DNA from: Rutidosis leptorrhynchoides
Lineage: Eukaryota > Streptophyta > Magnoliopsida > Asterales > Asteraceae
Length of the DNA: 64,000 nucleotides
Assembly: GCF_046630445.1 (NCBI RefSeq)
Contig: NC_092338.1
Coordinates: 152,196,501 to 152,260,500 of the forward strand
Direction of reading: 5' to 3'
Shown here one piece after another: positions 9,182 through 21,753 of this stretch. A program made the position numbers and the translations under genes. The notes below the pieces were generated by a model that worked only from the letters and a program-made list of their open reading frames with translations, did not search any database and was not told where the DNA came from. How positions within the stretch are numbered: position 1 is the first letter of the stretch; every line of letters starts with the position of its first letter.

Positions 9182-12100
9182 ATGGGTGATACTAGTGATA
9201 CTCTCATTAGTAAGTTGAATTTTGGGGATTCACTTTATCTGCATCCTAGTGATATTAGTAGCACTCCTTTGATTTCTATTAAACTAAAATTACAGTCTGG
9301 TCAAGTGCTATGACTTTAGCACTTGAAACCAAGAATAAAATTGGATTTATAGATAAAACATGTATAAAATCTGAAGATGATGATATTCTTGCAAAACAAT
9401 GGGACAGATGCAACTCAGTTGTATTGTCCTGGATTTTAAATTCTGTTTCTGAAGAACTTTATCTTGGTCAAATTTTTTAAAAAATTAATTCAGAAGTTTG
9501 GACAGATTTAAAAGAAACTTATGATAAAGTAGATGGCTCTGTAGTTTTCAATCTACATCAAAAAATCAATTCATTGACCCAAAATGGTTCACCATTGTCT
9601 GATTATTACCATAAACTCAATGGGTTATGGAAGCAATATGAGTCTAATGTGCATATTCCACAGTGTACATGTAAAACTGCTAAAGAGTTACAAGACCATA
9701 ATGATATGACCAAATTGTGGCCGTTTTTAATGGGACTTGATGATAAATATCAGCAAATAAGAAGTATTATATTAACCACTGATCCATTACCTTCCATAAA
9801 AACTGCTTATACAACTCTTTCAAGAGAAGAATCACATAGATCTTCATCTGCTTCTAATCATAAAGGTCAAAATTCTGCTTTTGTTTCTAAAACTTTATCT
9901 AATTCTACAAATTTTAACAACAGTTTTCAAAGAAATAACAACAGAGATCCAAATATGAATCTTAAATGTACTAAATGTCTAAAATTTGGTCATACGGTGG
10001 ATACGTGTTATGAAGTTGTTGGATATCCTCCTAATTTTAAGGGAATAATGTCTAACAATAGAAATAACATGGACTCCACTAATTCTTGGTCTAGTAATTC
10101 TGCTAATAATTCTACTAATACTTAAACTAATAAGGCTTTTTCTGAAAATACTTGTGCTTCTGATGATTCCTGTTCTCAGTATCTTTCACAGGATTAGATA
10201 TCTCAATTACTTAGTCTGCTGAATAAGCAGAACTTGTGTGATGTACCCAAAGCCAACATGGCAGGTACTGGTTCATTGTTTTATGGTTCTGGTTGGGTAA
10301 TTGATTCAGGAGCTAATCAACATTATGTTTTAAATGATAAAGGTTTAAAAAATGTGGTTCATGTGTCTGATTTAAATCTTGGTTTGTGTCATCCTAATGG
10401 AACCACATCTAAAATTTCTAAAATTGGAGATATTGATTTAACATCTAATGTTACTCTTTTTGATGCACTTGTGGTTCCTGAATATAGTGTTAATCTGTTG
10501 TCTATAAGTAAACTTGCTAGGGATAGCAAAATGTTTGTTGGGTTTGATGAATATAATTGTTATGGACTTACCCCAAGGCAGATTAATGGGGAAGACTCTG
10601 GGGACTGGTAGTGAACTTGGTGGACTTTATTTTTTGATGACTATGGTAAGAACTTGAGTTGCAGTTCTGTTAATGTTTGTATGTTGTCTAAACATACTTG
10701 GCATAACATACTGGGTCATCCTGCTGACCCTGTGTTACAAGTTTTAAAACATAAACTTCGTTATGGCAATGAAGGGTTAAAACCCTGTGAAATTTGTCAT
10801 AAAGCCAAACAAACCAGGGAACTTAAGTGATCATAAAACTCAATATATTGGTGAACTAATATATTTAGACTTATGGGGTCCATATAGGGTGACTAGTAGA
10901 GATGGTTACAAGTTTTTCTTAACTATTGTAGATGATCATTCAAGAGCTATTTGGGTTTACTTATTAAGATCTAAAAGTGATTGTGCTGACAATGTCATTG
11001 ATTTTATCAACATATTTTAAAATCAATTTAATAAAACTATTAAAGTTGTAAGAAGTGATAATGGAACTGAATTTCTTAATAATCATTTAAGCTCTTTTCT
11101 AAAACAAAAAGGTGTTGTTCATCAAACATCTTGTGCTTACACACCACAACAAAATGGTGTGGTTGAAAGAAAACATAGACATCTCTTAAATGTTGCTAGG
11201 TCACTTTTGTTTCAAGGGGGATACCACTCAACGTGTGGAATGAATGTGTCTTAACTACCACATATCTTATTAACAGAACTCCTGCTTCTGTTTTGGGTGG
11301 TAAATCTCCTTATGAGATTGTGTATGGTAGAAAACTAAATTTAAATCATTTAAGAGTGTTTGGATGTTTGTGTTTTGCTAAAGTCTTGAATAATACTGAT
11401 AAGTTTGCTAGTAGGTCTGAAAAATGTGTGTTTATGGGATATAGTAATACTCAAAAGGGCTATAAACTATATGGTTTGGATTCTAAACTTATGACCATGT
11501 CTAGGGATGTTAAATTTTATGAACATGTTTTTCCTTTCAAAATGTCTATTAAAACTGAAAAATTGATTTATCCAGGTGTGGATCACTTGAACTTCTTCAA
11601 TGACAATTTCTTTCCTGACACATCTCTGCAGCCCAATGATGACAGAATTACTTATGATCATAGTGATGGTAGTGGAAGTTCTATTTCAAGTAGCAGAGCA
11701 CATTCTCCTACTAATTAGTCTAATAATGGTATTGAGACTATTAATATTTGTAGTGAGAGTGAAGGCACATCTACCATAACAAAACACGAAACAGCTACAC
11801 ATGATGACAATCAGTCTGAGACTGATAATCAACCTTGTGTTGATGACAGTTCTAAGGGGAATGTGTTCTTTGAACCTCCTGCATCTTCTTTAAGATGGTC
11901 TACCAGAGATGTGTTAATCCCTAAAAGATTTGATGATTTTATTCTTAATGCTTCTCACAAATATAGTTTAAATAATTATATTGATTATTCTTTTTTAAAT
12001 AAACAAAATTTGTGTTTTACCTCTTCATTAAATTAAATTTTTGAACCAAAAAGTTATTTTCAAGCTTCCACTGATCCCAAATGGGTTGATGCTATGAATG

Positions 12101-13654
12101 CTGAAATGGAAGCACTTCATAGAAATTATACTTGGGTTCTTACAAACTTACCTCCTGATAGAATACCTATAGGCAACAAATGGGTATACAAAATTAAATA
12201 TAAAGCATCAAGAGAGGTTGAAAGGTACAAAGCCAGGCTTGTTGCCAAAGGCTATAGTCATAAAGAGGGGATTGATTATGGTGAAACATTCTCTCCAGTT
12301 GTCAAAATGATAACTGTTAGATGTATTTTGTGCATGACTATTAACAATGGTTGGTCTCTTTACCAACTTGACATTAATAATGCCTTTTTATATGGAGAAT
12401 TAGTTGAGGATGTTTACATGACCTTACCTCAAGGTTATCATGATAAGAATGAAAAAAAAAGTTTGTAAACTTATTAAATCTTTATATGGGCTTAAACAAG
12501 CCCCTAGAAAATGGAATGAGAAGCTTTCTAATTGTTTGCTTAAAAATGGTTTTGTTCAAAATAAATGTGATTATTCTTTATATACCAAGAATAAAGATAA
12601 CAAAATTGTTATCTTATTGGTGTATGTTGATGACATTGTTCTTACTGTAAATGATATTTCTGAGATTAATAGTGTTAAGAAGTATTTGAGTAATATGTTT
12701 ATTAAAGATCTTGGTAATCCTAAATATTTCTTAGGCATTGAGGTACTTATTACTGATCAAGGGCTCTGTCTAAGTCAAAGAAAATATTGTCTAGAGTTGA
12801 TAAATGATTTTGGGTTGTTGGGCAAACCTGTTAAAAGTCCTATAGAAGTAAATGTTACTTCTTATAAGGATTATTCCAAAGATTCTCTCATTAAGAATAT
12901 TACTGTATATCAATAGTTAGTGGGAAAATTGATTTATATTACTGTTACCAGACCTTATATCAGTTATGCAGTTCATATTTTGAGTCAATATATGCATTCA
13001 CCTGCTCCTGTACATCTTAAATATTCTTTTAGGGTTTTGAGATATCTTGAAAGTTGTTCAGGAATGGGTATTCATATTATTAAAAGTGCATCTTTTAAAC
13101 TTAATGCTTTTGTTGATGCTGATTGGGGTAAAAACTTATTAGGCAGGAAATCTATTACTGGTTTCTGTATTTCTCTTGGTGAAAGTTTGATTTCTTGGAA
13201 AAGTAAGAAACAGCCTACCATCTCTAGATCTTCTGCTGAAGCAGAATATAGAGCTATGGCAGCTGTTACTTGTGAGTTGGTCTGGATTGTTAATCTTTTG
13301 ACTAGTCTGAATGTCAAAGATTTGATACCAGTCAAATTGTGCTGTGATAATGAACCAGCTATTCAAATTGATGGTAATCCTGTTCTACATGAGAGAACTA
13401 AACATTTTGACATTGATTGGCATATTGTGAGAGAGAAAGTTGAAAGTGGTTTGATCAAAATTATGAAAGTTGATTCTGCTGCAAACATTGCTGATATATT
13501 CACTAAAGGATTGACTATTAGTCAACATTATAATCTGTGCAGAGAATTGAAGTTGTTTGATGTGTTCTCAAGTAAAGCTTGTGGGGGAGTATTAAAAGAT
13601 AACGGTAACTTATCTGTTCCAAGTTTTCTTGATCATAATGTGAATCTAACTTAA
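9182..13654 (+). pseudogene. Ty1/copia gag-pol polyprotein relic
   Basis: Starts at the ATG at 9182 (MGDTSDTLISKL). Gag covers about 9182-10125 with a zinc knuckle CTKCLKFGHTVDTC (CX2CX4HX4C). The protease motif VIDSGA is near 10300. The integrase HHCC region runs near 10693-10810 (TWHNILGHP...CEICHK), and its core has D in YLDLWGP, D in RSDNGTEF and E in NGVVERKH (to about 11180). Reverse transcriptase is near 12060-12900 with YVDD about 12625. RNase H runs near 12920-13520 (VDADWG, SSAEAEYRA, RTKHFDID). In-frame stops lie near 9478, 10123, 10195, 10609, 11018, 11716, 12034 and 12914; frameshifts lie near 9290, 10820, 11220 and in a poly-A run at about 12455. It cannot make a full polyprotein. 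Confidence 0.93.
13581..13589 (+). other. Polypurine tract of H
   Basis: GTGGGGGAG immediately precedes the 3' LTR, as is typical for plant copia elements. It lies within the last part of the RNase H-side reading frame, which ends inside the 3' LTR. Confidence 0.9.
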
Positions 13655-14131
13655 AATGTTTAAGTGCAGGTTTGTAGATGAATTAGAGTAAAAGCTTTTG
13701 GATAAAAAGTACAAGGACCGAACCTATAGATTATGAAAGATTATCTTGGAGCTTGTTGCTGGATAGAGAGTTTGAAAGGCCTGTTTGTATTTTGTTATTT
13801 CTTCAAGGGCTTTGGTGTATTTTGACCAAATATGGGTATATAGAGCAGCTAGGGTTTTCTGTTCCCATTATTCTCATTCAATCATATTTTTCTGGATTAC
13901 CGCTCTCGTTTTCAACTGTATACCCAAATTAGGGTTTCTTATTCTTTTGATCTTATTATTCATTTTTTTGGTGAATAATAGTTATTGTGTATTGCAAGTG
14001 AGAGTTTGAGATGTAATAGTTCTGTAATTCTGTTATTGGTTCGATTTATTGAAGAAGTATTGTTTTGATTTCTGTGTTATTGTGTATACAATCTATGTAT
14101 ACATTACTGCTATTGGATTAAAGTTTTTACA
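13590..14131 (+). repeat. 3' LTR of copia element H
   Basis: Starts TATTAAAAGAT and ends AAAGTTTTTACA, followed by the target duplicate TGTAG (14132-14136). It is longer than the 5' copy (542 versus 489 bases) because of two segments absent from the latter. Confidence 0.93.
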
Positions 14132-14208
14132 TGTAGTTTTGTTGGTAAAGAAGTAGAAGACAAGTATATTGTTCAGACCACTGACCGCATTAATCTGATC
14201 AAACTATG
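14132..14208 (+). other. Unclassified island (right part) with a short open frame
   Basis: From the TGTAG duplicate to the edge of X, one plus frame is open and protein-like (it includes EDKYIVQTTDRINLIKL). The frame is cut on the left by H and on the right by X, so only about 25 codons remain. It may be a scrap of a host gene exon or of an older element. I do not recognise it. Confidence 0.3.
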
Positions 14209-14573
14209 TGATCAAGCATATTTCCACCTAGGATAGAAACACGCTTGAGTGCAATAGAGGAGGGTTTTATTAGTTCAGCGGCGTTAACCTCCAGTCAGGT
14301 TACCGTGATAACCCTAACCGAGATAATGATCTCGGGAGGGTGGCTAAGGGCTAACCGTCGGTCGATGGACGGCGCTCCGATCGGCGGTGAAGGGAAAAAC
14401 CCTACTAAGAGTGGTAGATAAAAACCCTAGAGAAGATTATGTGTTGATTGGATGCCCTAATTGATTGGTGACCCCTCTATTTATAAGAGGGAATTAAGGT
14501 TTAGGAGGGAGACTTGACCGCGGCCCATGGACCAAGCCCAATTACTCGGCCCGATAGGCTCCGCACATCATCA
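14209..14573 (-). repeat. 3' LTR of element X (365 bp)
   Basis: On the minus strand it begins TGATGATGTG after a polypurine tract and ends GCTTGATCA, so the ends are the inverted TGAT...ATCA. A TATA box (TTATAAATA, minus strand) lies near 14480-14490. The five bases at 14204-14208 (CTATG) would be one copy of its target duplication; the partner is outside the window. It shares about 250 bases with 52009-52261. Confidence 0.6.
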
Positions 14574-14589
14574 ACTCCCCCAAATTCGG
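14574..14589 (-). other. Polypurine tract of element X
   Basis: The minus strand reads CCGAATTTGGGGGAGT directly before the LTR start TGATGATG. Confidence 0.55.
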
Positions 14590-16339
14590 TGTGACATAGT
14601 AATGTCATATCGAAGTTACGAATATGCCACCGCAAATAACTCGTCGCATAACCCACACCGATTATGAACTCCAATGCATAAGGAATCCACATAGTAATGT
14701 GATGACGCGATGTAGTAATTTCGCATGCCATGCATTCATGAGGTGAGCGGGGATCCGTAGGGTAGAACCCTGCACAGTACGGCCTACACATCATAACTAT
14801 GTGTGACACAGCCCCGCACATTGCAATCATGCATGATACGACTAAATGTGACGCATGCATGTTAACCACAACCACTCGCAATGAATCCTTGCGTTTAACG
14901 CAATGCAGCGATGTGAGCATGCTAACTTCCACTACCATCCGCAATGCACAAAGTAGCGATGTAGCAAAAACAAAACTGAAGGGATACTGATAGTATACCA
15001 TCATTCTCCCCAGTTCGATATGAAATGTGCAAACATATCATGGCGAACTATAAATAAGACCACGTTAAAGTGACATCATGTAACAAGTAGCTGATCAGAA
15101 CTCGTAGTTGTATACAAGGCATCTCAAACTCACGGAGTCCGATCTCAGAGTCATATTGAGTCATCCTTACCACATATTTGTGAGGGGTATCAAGTAACCA
15201 TACGCTTACGCAGCGTAATCATGGACTTTTATGCATGTGTATGCATGTGATTGTAATTGCCTGATATCGCGAATTAAGACAATTCCTACAATGTGTGCAT
15301 AAGTTAACCAAAACTTATGCACAATTTCGGGCGCTGCGTAAAATAAACCAATATTTTAACAAAAAGCCTGTGTGCGAGTCCTCACGAAAAAAGTTTATAC
15401 TCATAAGTTGCAGCATCACTTGCTCTGTCACGTACTAGGGGTGCACTTAGTTGTGTGGTAAGGCAATGCTAACTAAAAACAAACCAATGTTTTTATACTT
15501 AAGAGTTTCCCCAAGTAAACCAATACTTAGGATAATTTAATGTGTACAAGCAAACCAATGCTCGTATTTTAAGTCGACTTGGTAGCCTTCTAGTCTGTGT
15601 GGTGCTTGGCTAGGGGAAACCCAATGCCCTTCACCTGCCTTTATATTCTAGCCTTGTAACCAAACAGGTTTCTGCCGCACGGGGGCTAGAGGACACCCCT
15701 TAAGTAGGCAGGAACCGCACAATAAACTATTGATAAAATATGTGCGAGAGATTTATTGGCATTTGAAAGTTATTATATCCGCGACACGTTTAATCTTGCC
15801 ATGAACAATAGAATTTTGAGGACAATAGAATTCCACTCTTCGGTTCGTAAACCGTACAATCCTAGCGGGATTGCGAGTAATGTGGGGTTTAGGATCTTAG
15901 AATTTAACTCTCCGGTTCGGCTACCGTGAATAACCCAGATCGATATGATGATATCGTTGGGGGTGGTTAAATGTTAAGTCCACCATCGATAACGTTCGTT
16001 GACCGATGGCCCCCGTGAAGGTTGTAGGTTACCGTCATAAGAGACTGACCTGTTAACCTTAACCACGAATGAATGAATGTTGATGATGGTTTTTGTAACT
16101 CGACTATTGATTCGATAGAGCATAATCTACCTAACATCGCGTCCTTCGTCGAATGATTGTAATCATGTGACAAACCGGGAAAACTCATACAGTTAATCAT
16201 ACGGTTAAAACCCAAAAACCAATCGTGAAGATGATTGTAGGCAAGGAAGTAGGCGAGAAGCCATATGAAGAAGAGGTGCATCGTGATCATAAGGAACATA
16301 AGCTAAAAATTTGGGTGATCAAGTCCAACTAGCTATATA
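14590..16339 (-). other. Internal non-coding region of element X
   Basis: No convincing gene. ORFs such as 14501-15004 (minus) cross the LTR border and show no family similarity. The stretch near 15440-15600 repeats the phrase AAACCAATG several times. It is best read as diverged internal sequence of X. Confidence 0.5.
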
Positions 16340-17995
16340 TTACATCTCTTTAATGTCGTCGCATGCCAAATGTGATGCTTCCATGGGTTTATTCAGAGCC
16401 ACCATGGTCAAGAAACGTGTGAAATGCACAAATGAAATGCCGCCATGGCTGAAAGTAAAGTGCCTGCAACACATGTAAAGCGTTGCGCAATGCACGAATA
16501 ATCTTGTGACCATGGTCTTACGTGGAGCCCCTATGGCACAATACAAAATGCGTAAAAGTGTTTTAGGCTTAGGGTCGCCGCCAATGGAAACAAATCTTCC
16601 CTATCAGTTAAAGCCATATATCCATATATCCTGGTAGCCCACATTTCAATACTACTAAGTATTTTGTGGTGTTGAAATCCAACATCAAATTGACACCGTC
16701 TTCAAGGGTGATACATAAACGCGCATAGAAATTCTAATAGAAAAGAACTGCGCAAAGCATTACATAAATAACTACGCTCGAATGGGCGCGCAAAAGGGGC
16801 ATAGAAAAGAGCGCGCATTGCGTTGTACAAAAGACCCTGCACAAATAACTGCTCAAAGAACTATGCAAGGTGCGCGAAGTAAAACTGCGGCCACGGGCTT
16901 ATGCGAGGCCACCATGGCACAATATGCGTGGATCACAGAAACTGCGGTCATGGACTTACGAGGAGCCAACATGACTCTAAGAAAAGTGTGCAATGTGTTG
17001 CGTATTGCAACTCGCACGAACAAATTACAGCCATGGGCTTTTGCGGAGCCGCTGAGGCAATGTAAGGTTGATCTAAGCATGTACAACGTACAATAGAATC
17101 GCGAGAAGTGCGAATGGTGCTATGCGGGACTAATGCCAAAAGTGACATTCAAAGCGTAAAAGTAGTATGGAAAGATACCGTGTATTGTTGAAGCGTGTTG
17201 CGGAATATTTGCATCATAACTCTATGCCTTTACCATACAGAACGTAATGAAGTGCGTCAATTTTGACAAACTAGTATAGTCAACGACGACACAACGAAAC
17301 ATGAAACGGGAGCGACCCGGTGTTATATATAGGCATAATGATGCTCCTCCCAAAGGGGAGATATTCCTAAGAACACATATTGTGCAACTGGCCACCAAAA
17401 ATAAGCTGTACGGCCGCACATGACAATGGAACACATCTTTCCCACTACTAACCTAGCACAATGCTAGCCCCCATTTCAATACTACTAAAGTATTTAGTGG
17501 TGTTGAAATCCAACATTAAGTTAACACCACCTTTGGGAGCGATGAACTTGTATGGCACAAGAATTAAAATTCTACGATTTACCATTGTAAAGTAATGGAA
17601 ATGTACAAGATATAGTACCCAAAAGAAACTATGCAAAACACCGCAACCATGGCCTTACGCGGAGCCACTATGGTGCAAATGCAAAGTGCGTACAACACAT
17701 TCAAAGTGTTGCGCAATGCACAAAAAATCATGCAACCATGGCCTTACACGGAGCTGCCATGGTGCAAAGGAAAAGTGCGCACAACACATGTAAAATGTTG
17801 TGCAACGCACAAATAATCTTGTGACCATGGCCTTACGCGGAGCCGCCATGGTGCAAAGGAAAATTGCGCGCAACTCATGAAAAGTGTTGCACAACTCACG
17901 AATAATTTTGCAACCATGGACTTATGCGGAGCCGCCATGGTGCAAATGTACATGTTGTCGCATGCAAAGTGCTATGAAAAGAACTGCGCAATTAG
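16340..17995. repeat. Tandem-repeat block of ~89 bp units in element X
   Basis: Clear units start with CCATGG at 17647, 17736, 17825 and 17915 (periods 89, 89 and 90). Each contains CTTACGCGGAGCC, CCATGGTGCAAA and GTGTTGCGCAA-type words. More diverged copies occur near 16390, 16508, 16892 and 17030. A separate ~75-base segment (TTTCAATACTACTAA...) is repeated at about 16645 and 17474. ORFs here are translations of the repeat. Confidence 0.8.
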
Positions 17996-18012
17996 GTTGC
18001 ACAAATAAGCCA

Positions 18013-18184
18013 TGTGACGACCCGAAAATTTCCGACCAAATTTAAACTAAATCTTTATATGATTCCCACACGATAAGCAAAGTCTGTAAGGTTAAGTCTC
18101 AAAAAGTTTGAACTGTTTCATATATTCATTTGACTTTCGACTATTTTCGACGATTCACGAACCTTTAATTGTAGATAGATATGG

Positions 18185-18242
<58 letters not shown>

Positions 18243-18347
18243 TTGAAATATAATTTGAAATATTATATGTTGTTCTTATTAAAAGTAATTACGTAAAATA
18301 AAATAAAAATGATATTATGGTAATTATTATTTAAAAACATATATAAA

Positions 18348-18392
<45 letters not shown>

Positions 18393-20279
18393 AATATTAA
18401 ATATATATTTTGTGATTTTGAATCTATTCAGTAAACGATTGTTACACTCAATTGCCATTCTATGGATATTACATGAGTAAAATACGAACTAATATTATTT
18501 TAAAAATAAACGGTGATCCGAAAATGGATTCTATAAAGTTTAGACTTATTAAAAATGTATTTAGGAGCTGTTTGCTAAATTTAGAACTTTTTATATTTCA
18601 CCCATAAATGAGAGGGGCAGTTGATGTAATTTTTATTTAATAGTTAATGATCGAATTTTATACCATAATGACCAAAATAAATAGATATAGATAATTTAAA
18701 AATATGGGATTTTTCTGAACACTTTTATCCACCACTGTTTAACAACGGAGCACGAATTTCAGTCCGTGAAAGACGACGGCTACTTAATCACACATTTATT
18801 ATTATTAAATATATATTTCTACTAAAAATGGATCCGTCAACCAAGACTTAATATCATTGAATACTGTTTTTGTCTTTGTTGTCCCACCATCTAATCATAT
18901 AGATATACATTCATACGTGCATTATCACACACCACTTGCTATATATTTTGTTTCTATATTATATATATTCTATATACACATGATTATATATAAAATATAT
19001 ATATTCTTACACAAGACTTAGACACACTCTAACACAAAACCAAAACCACTGGCCATCTCCACCATGAACCCCACCAATAAACTCAAGTTTCAGTTTTGAT
19101 TCTAGACGACACCAACCTCAACACAAACCTACAAATCTTCGTGGAAACACCACACCACCTGCAAATTGTTTTCAAACTACTGATGTACCTTGATAAGTTT
19201 CTGCTGTACGCATTCTGCTGCTGCCATATAAGCTGTTCCAAGTCATTGTTCTTCGAACCAATACCACCATCACGAACTGCATACTCGTTGCTTCCCTATT
19301 ACTCGAGTCATCACGACAGCCACCACCCGCCATCCTACATTTTTCATCATCAGGAACACAACCGCTACTTATTTTCTGTTTTTACAGCTTTTTGCTACTG
19401 CTTATTTTTCTGTTTTTCGCTCACGATGAAACCACCACAACCCACCGTAAAAAACCACTATGTTGCTACTATATTCTGTTCCATCTAAAGACCAACAACG
19501 ATGATACAATGATCATAATGATGAACAGCTGCAGTACGCTTCTGTTTTGGCAAGCGAAGACGACGATGAACAGTACAATGATATAATGATGATGATGAGC
19601 TGTTGGTGTTGCCGCTGCTACGTTTTCTATTTTGGTTATACAACGATGGTGATGATATGTAATCATGAAGAAGGAAGAAACATAAGTAATGGAATGATGA
19701 TGATACGTTTGCAGATAACCCCGCCCCCACTAATATCACGATCAATTAAATTTAACACATGTTTTTTTGCCATGATCTATAGTTAATTATCGGGCCACTT
19801 GGGCCATTCATGTTTTAAATGAATATGCTATATGGACTTTGTTGGGCTGGCAAGTAAACCGTCCCTGTTTCCATTCGAGCATCTAAGCCAAAAACCGAAC
19901 ACTCATGTTGATCTTGAATTCGCAAACGACATGTTTAAAGAAGATAATGAATGGTGGTTTATTGATGAAAGGAATATGTGACAAAGGATGATGATATTGA
20001 TAATAATGATAATTGTTAGATGATGTTAAGTTGATGATGATGATAATGGTAATATGATAATGATTAGGATAACAATGATGATAATAATAATTGTTTGATG
20101 ATAATGAGTTTGATAAAACGGGTACATATGTTAAAGAAATATTCGTGCAGTTTAAAACAGAAAAACGAAGATAGTGTAATGGTTAGGGGTGTCTTTGGGT
20201 GGGCGAGAGGTCGCGAGTTCGAGCCCGGGCAAGGGTACTTATTTTTGGAACTTATTCTTTGAGGTAGTTTACCTTTTAC

Positions 20280-20359
<80 letters not shown>

Positions 20360-21739
20360 AGAGTTATTATTATTGTTACTATTATTAATTTTATCAATAT
20401 TATCATAAGTATTATAATTATTATTGTTATTATTAACACTATTATTATTATCATTATTAATATTATTGTTATCATTATTACTATTATTATCATTATTTTT
20501 AATATTATTGTTATTATTATCTTTATTAGTATTATCACTATTAGTATTATAATAACTATATTATTTTTACTATCATTATTATTATTATAATTATTATTCT
20601 TATTCTAAGTATTATTATAACTATTATTTTGCAAACAAATGAAATCTATATAAAAATATATTTATTACAAGTATACTAATATTACTTAATATTAAGTTTT
20701 AACTAATATAATATTATTTATATTAATATACTATTAATTAAATTATATATCATATAACGTATTATAAGTAACAACAAAATTTTATATAAAGATATTAACC
20801 TTAATACATTATAAAATATATATATTTCTTTAGTGTTAATATTATTTGATATATAATAATTTATATAGGTTCGTAAATCCGAGGCCAACCCTTAACTTGT
20901 TCAATGACGTCATATGTATTTTTACTACGAAATACAGTATTGTGAGTTTCATTTGCTCCCTTTTTAAATGCTTTTATAATATATATTTTTGAGACTGAGA
21001 ATACATGCGCTGCTTTTATAAATGTTTTACAAAATAGACACAAGTACTTAAAACTACATTGTATGGTTTGATTATTAAACCGAATATTGCCCCTTCAAGT
21101 CTGGTAACCTAAGAATTAGGGAAATGGCCCATAATTGAAGCGAATCCTAAAGATAGATCTATGGGCCTAACAAACCCCATTCTGGAATTTGGAATGCTTT
21201 AGTACTTCGATTTAAATGGTAATTGCGATTGCCAATATTTATGGCATACTTGCGAGTATGCGGGGGATATTCTATATGCATTATGTTAATGTCGGTTACC
21301 AGGTGTTCATCATACGAATGGATTTTATACACTTGCGAGTGTAATGATATTTATGAAAAATGAGGATCTTGTGGTCTATTAAAATTATGGAAATGATCGA
21401 TTATGATAAACTAATGAACTCAGCAACCTTTTGGTTGACACTTTAAAGCACGTTTATTCTCAGGTATGAAAAAATCTTCCGCTGTGTATTTGCTCATTTT
21501 AGAGATATTACTTGGAGTCATTCATGACATATTTCAAAAGACGTTGCATTCGAGTCGTTGAGTTCATCAAGATTATTATTAAGTCAATTATAGTTGGATA
21601 TATTATGAAATGGTATACATGCCATCAATTTTTAAAAACGAATGCAATGTTTGTAAAATGTATCATATAGAGGTCAAGTACCTCGCGATGTAACCAAATG
21701 TAATGTATTCATCCAGGTGGATTTGGACGGGTCACGACA
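18013..21739 (+). repeat. 5' LTR of element A (3.7 kb)
   Basis: Starts TGTGACGACCCG and ends GGGTCACGACA, two bases before the primer site. It holds (TA)n tracts (18187-18238 and about 18353-18388), a SINE-like insertion with a (TTA)n tail (about 20166-20358), small hairpins at 21246-21259 and 21329-21342, and the shared LTR blocks at 21414-21485 and 21649-21693. The small ORFs at 19096-19786 lie in a low-complexity stretch repeated in the 3' LTR and are not genes. Confidence 0.85.
20166..20358 (+). mobile_element. tRNA-derived SINE-like head with (TTA)n tail (A 5' LTR)
   Basis: GTGTAATGGTTAGGGG resembles a pol III A box and D-arm, and GCGAGTTCGAGCCCGG, about 40 bases later, resembles a B box and T-arm. 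A ~50-base body (ending GAGGTAGTTTACC) leads into a TTA tract of about 80 bases. This is the layout of a plant SINE with a simple-repeat tail. The same unit is in the 3' LTR (about 36138-36405) and, diverged, in both LTRs of B. Confidence 0.6.
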
Positions 21740-21741
21740 TG

Positions 21742-21753
21742 TGGTATCAGAGC
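21742..21753 (+). other. Primer binding site of element A
   Basis: TGGTATCAGAGC two bases after the 5' LTR, initiator tRNA-Met type; it fixes the plus orientation. Confidence 0.92.

Larger units (their letters stand above)
8134..14131 (+). mobile_element. Element H: complete, decayed Ty1/copia retrotransposon
   Basis: A 5,998-base element with 5' LTR 8134-8622, primer site 8623-8634, gag-pol relic about 9182-13654, polypurine tract 13581-13589 and 3' LTR 13590-14131, flanked by a perfect five-base target duplication TGTAG (8129-8133 and 14132-14136). Domain order gag, protease, integrase, reverse transcriptase, RNase H is that of Ty1/copia. The LTRs differ by substitutions and by two indels of about 27 and 34 bases, and the coding region has many lesions, so it is older than G or B. 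Confidence 0.97.

Noticed and set aside
14501-15004. 167-codon minus-strand ORF
   Set aside because: It spans the polypurine tract and LTR border of X and has no recognisable family; the open frame is probably chance.
17631-17953. Several overlapping small ORFs on both strands
   Set aside because: They are frames through the ~89-bp tandem repeat.
19096-19786. Small ORFs with possible signal sequences
   Set aside because: They lie in the A LTR, recur imperfectly at 35170-35759 with changed frames, and show no domain.
20166-20240. Possible functional tRNA gene
   Set aside because: It has A/B-box-like motifs but no complete cloverleaf or acceptor stem that I can form, and it leads into a body plus simple-repeat tail, so a SINE-like element fits better.
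20189-20590. Poly-Ile ORFs on both strands (also 24454, 30603, 36245, 54298)
   Set aside because: Low-complexity translations of TTA/ATT tracts in LTRs.
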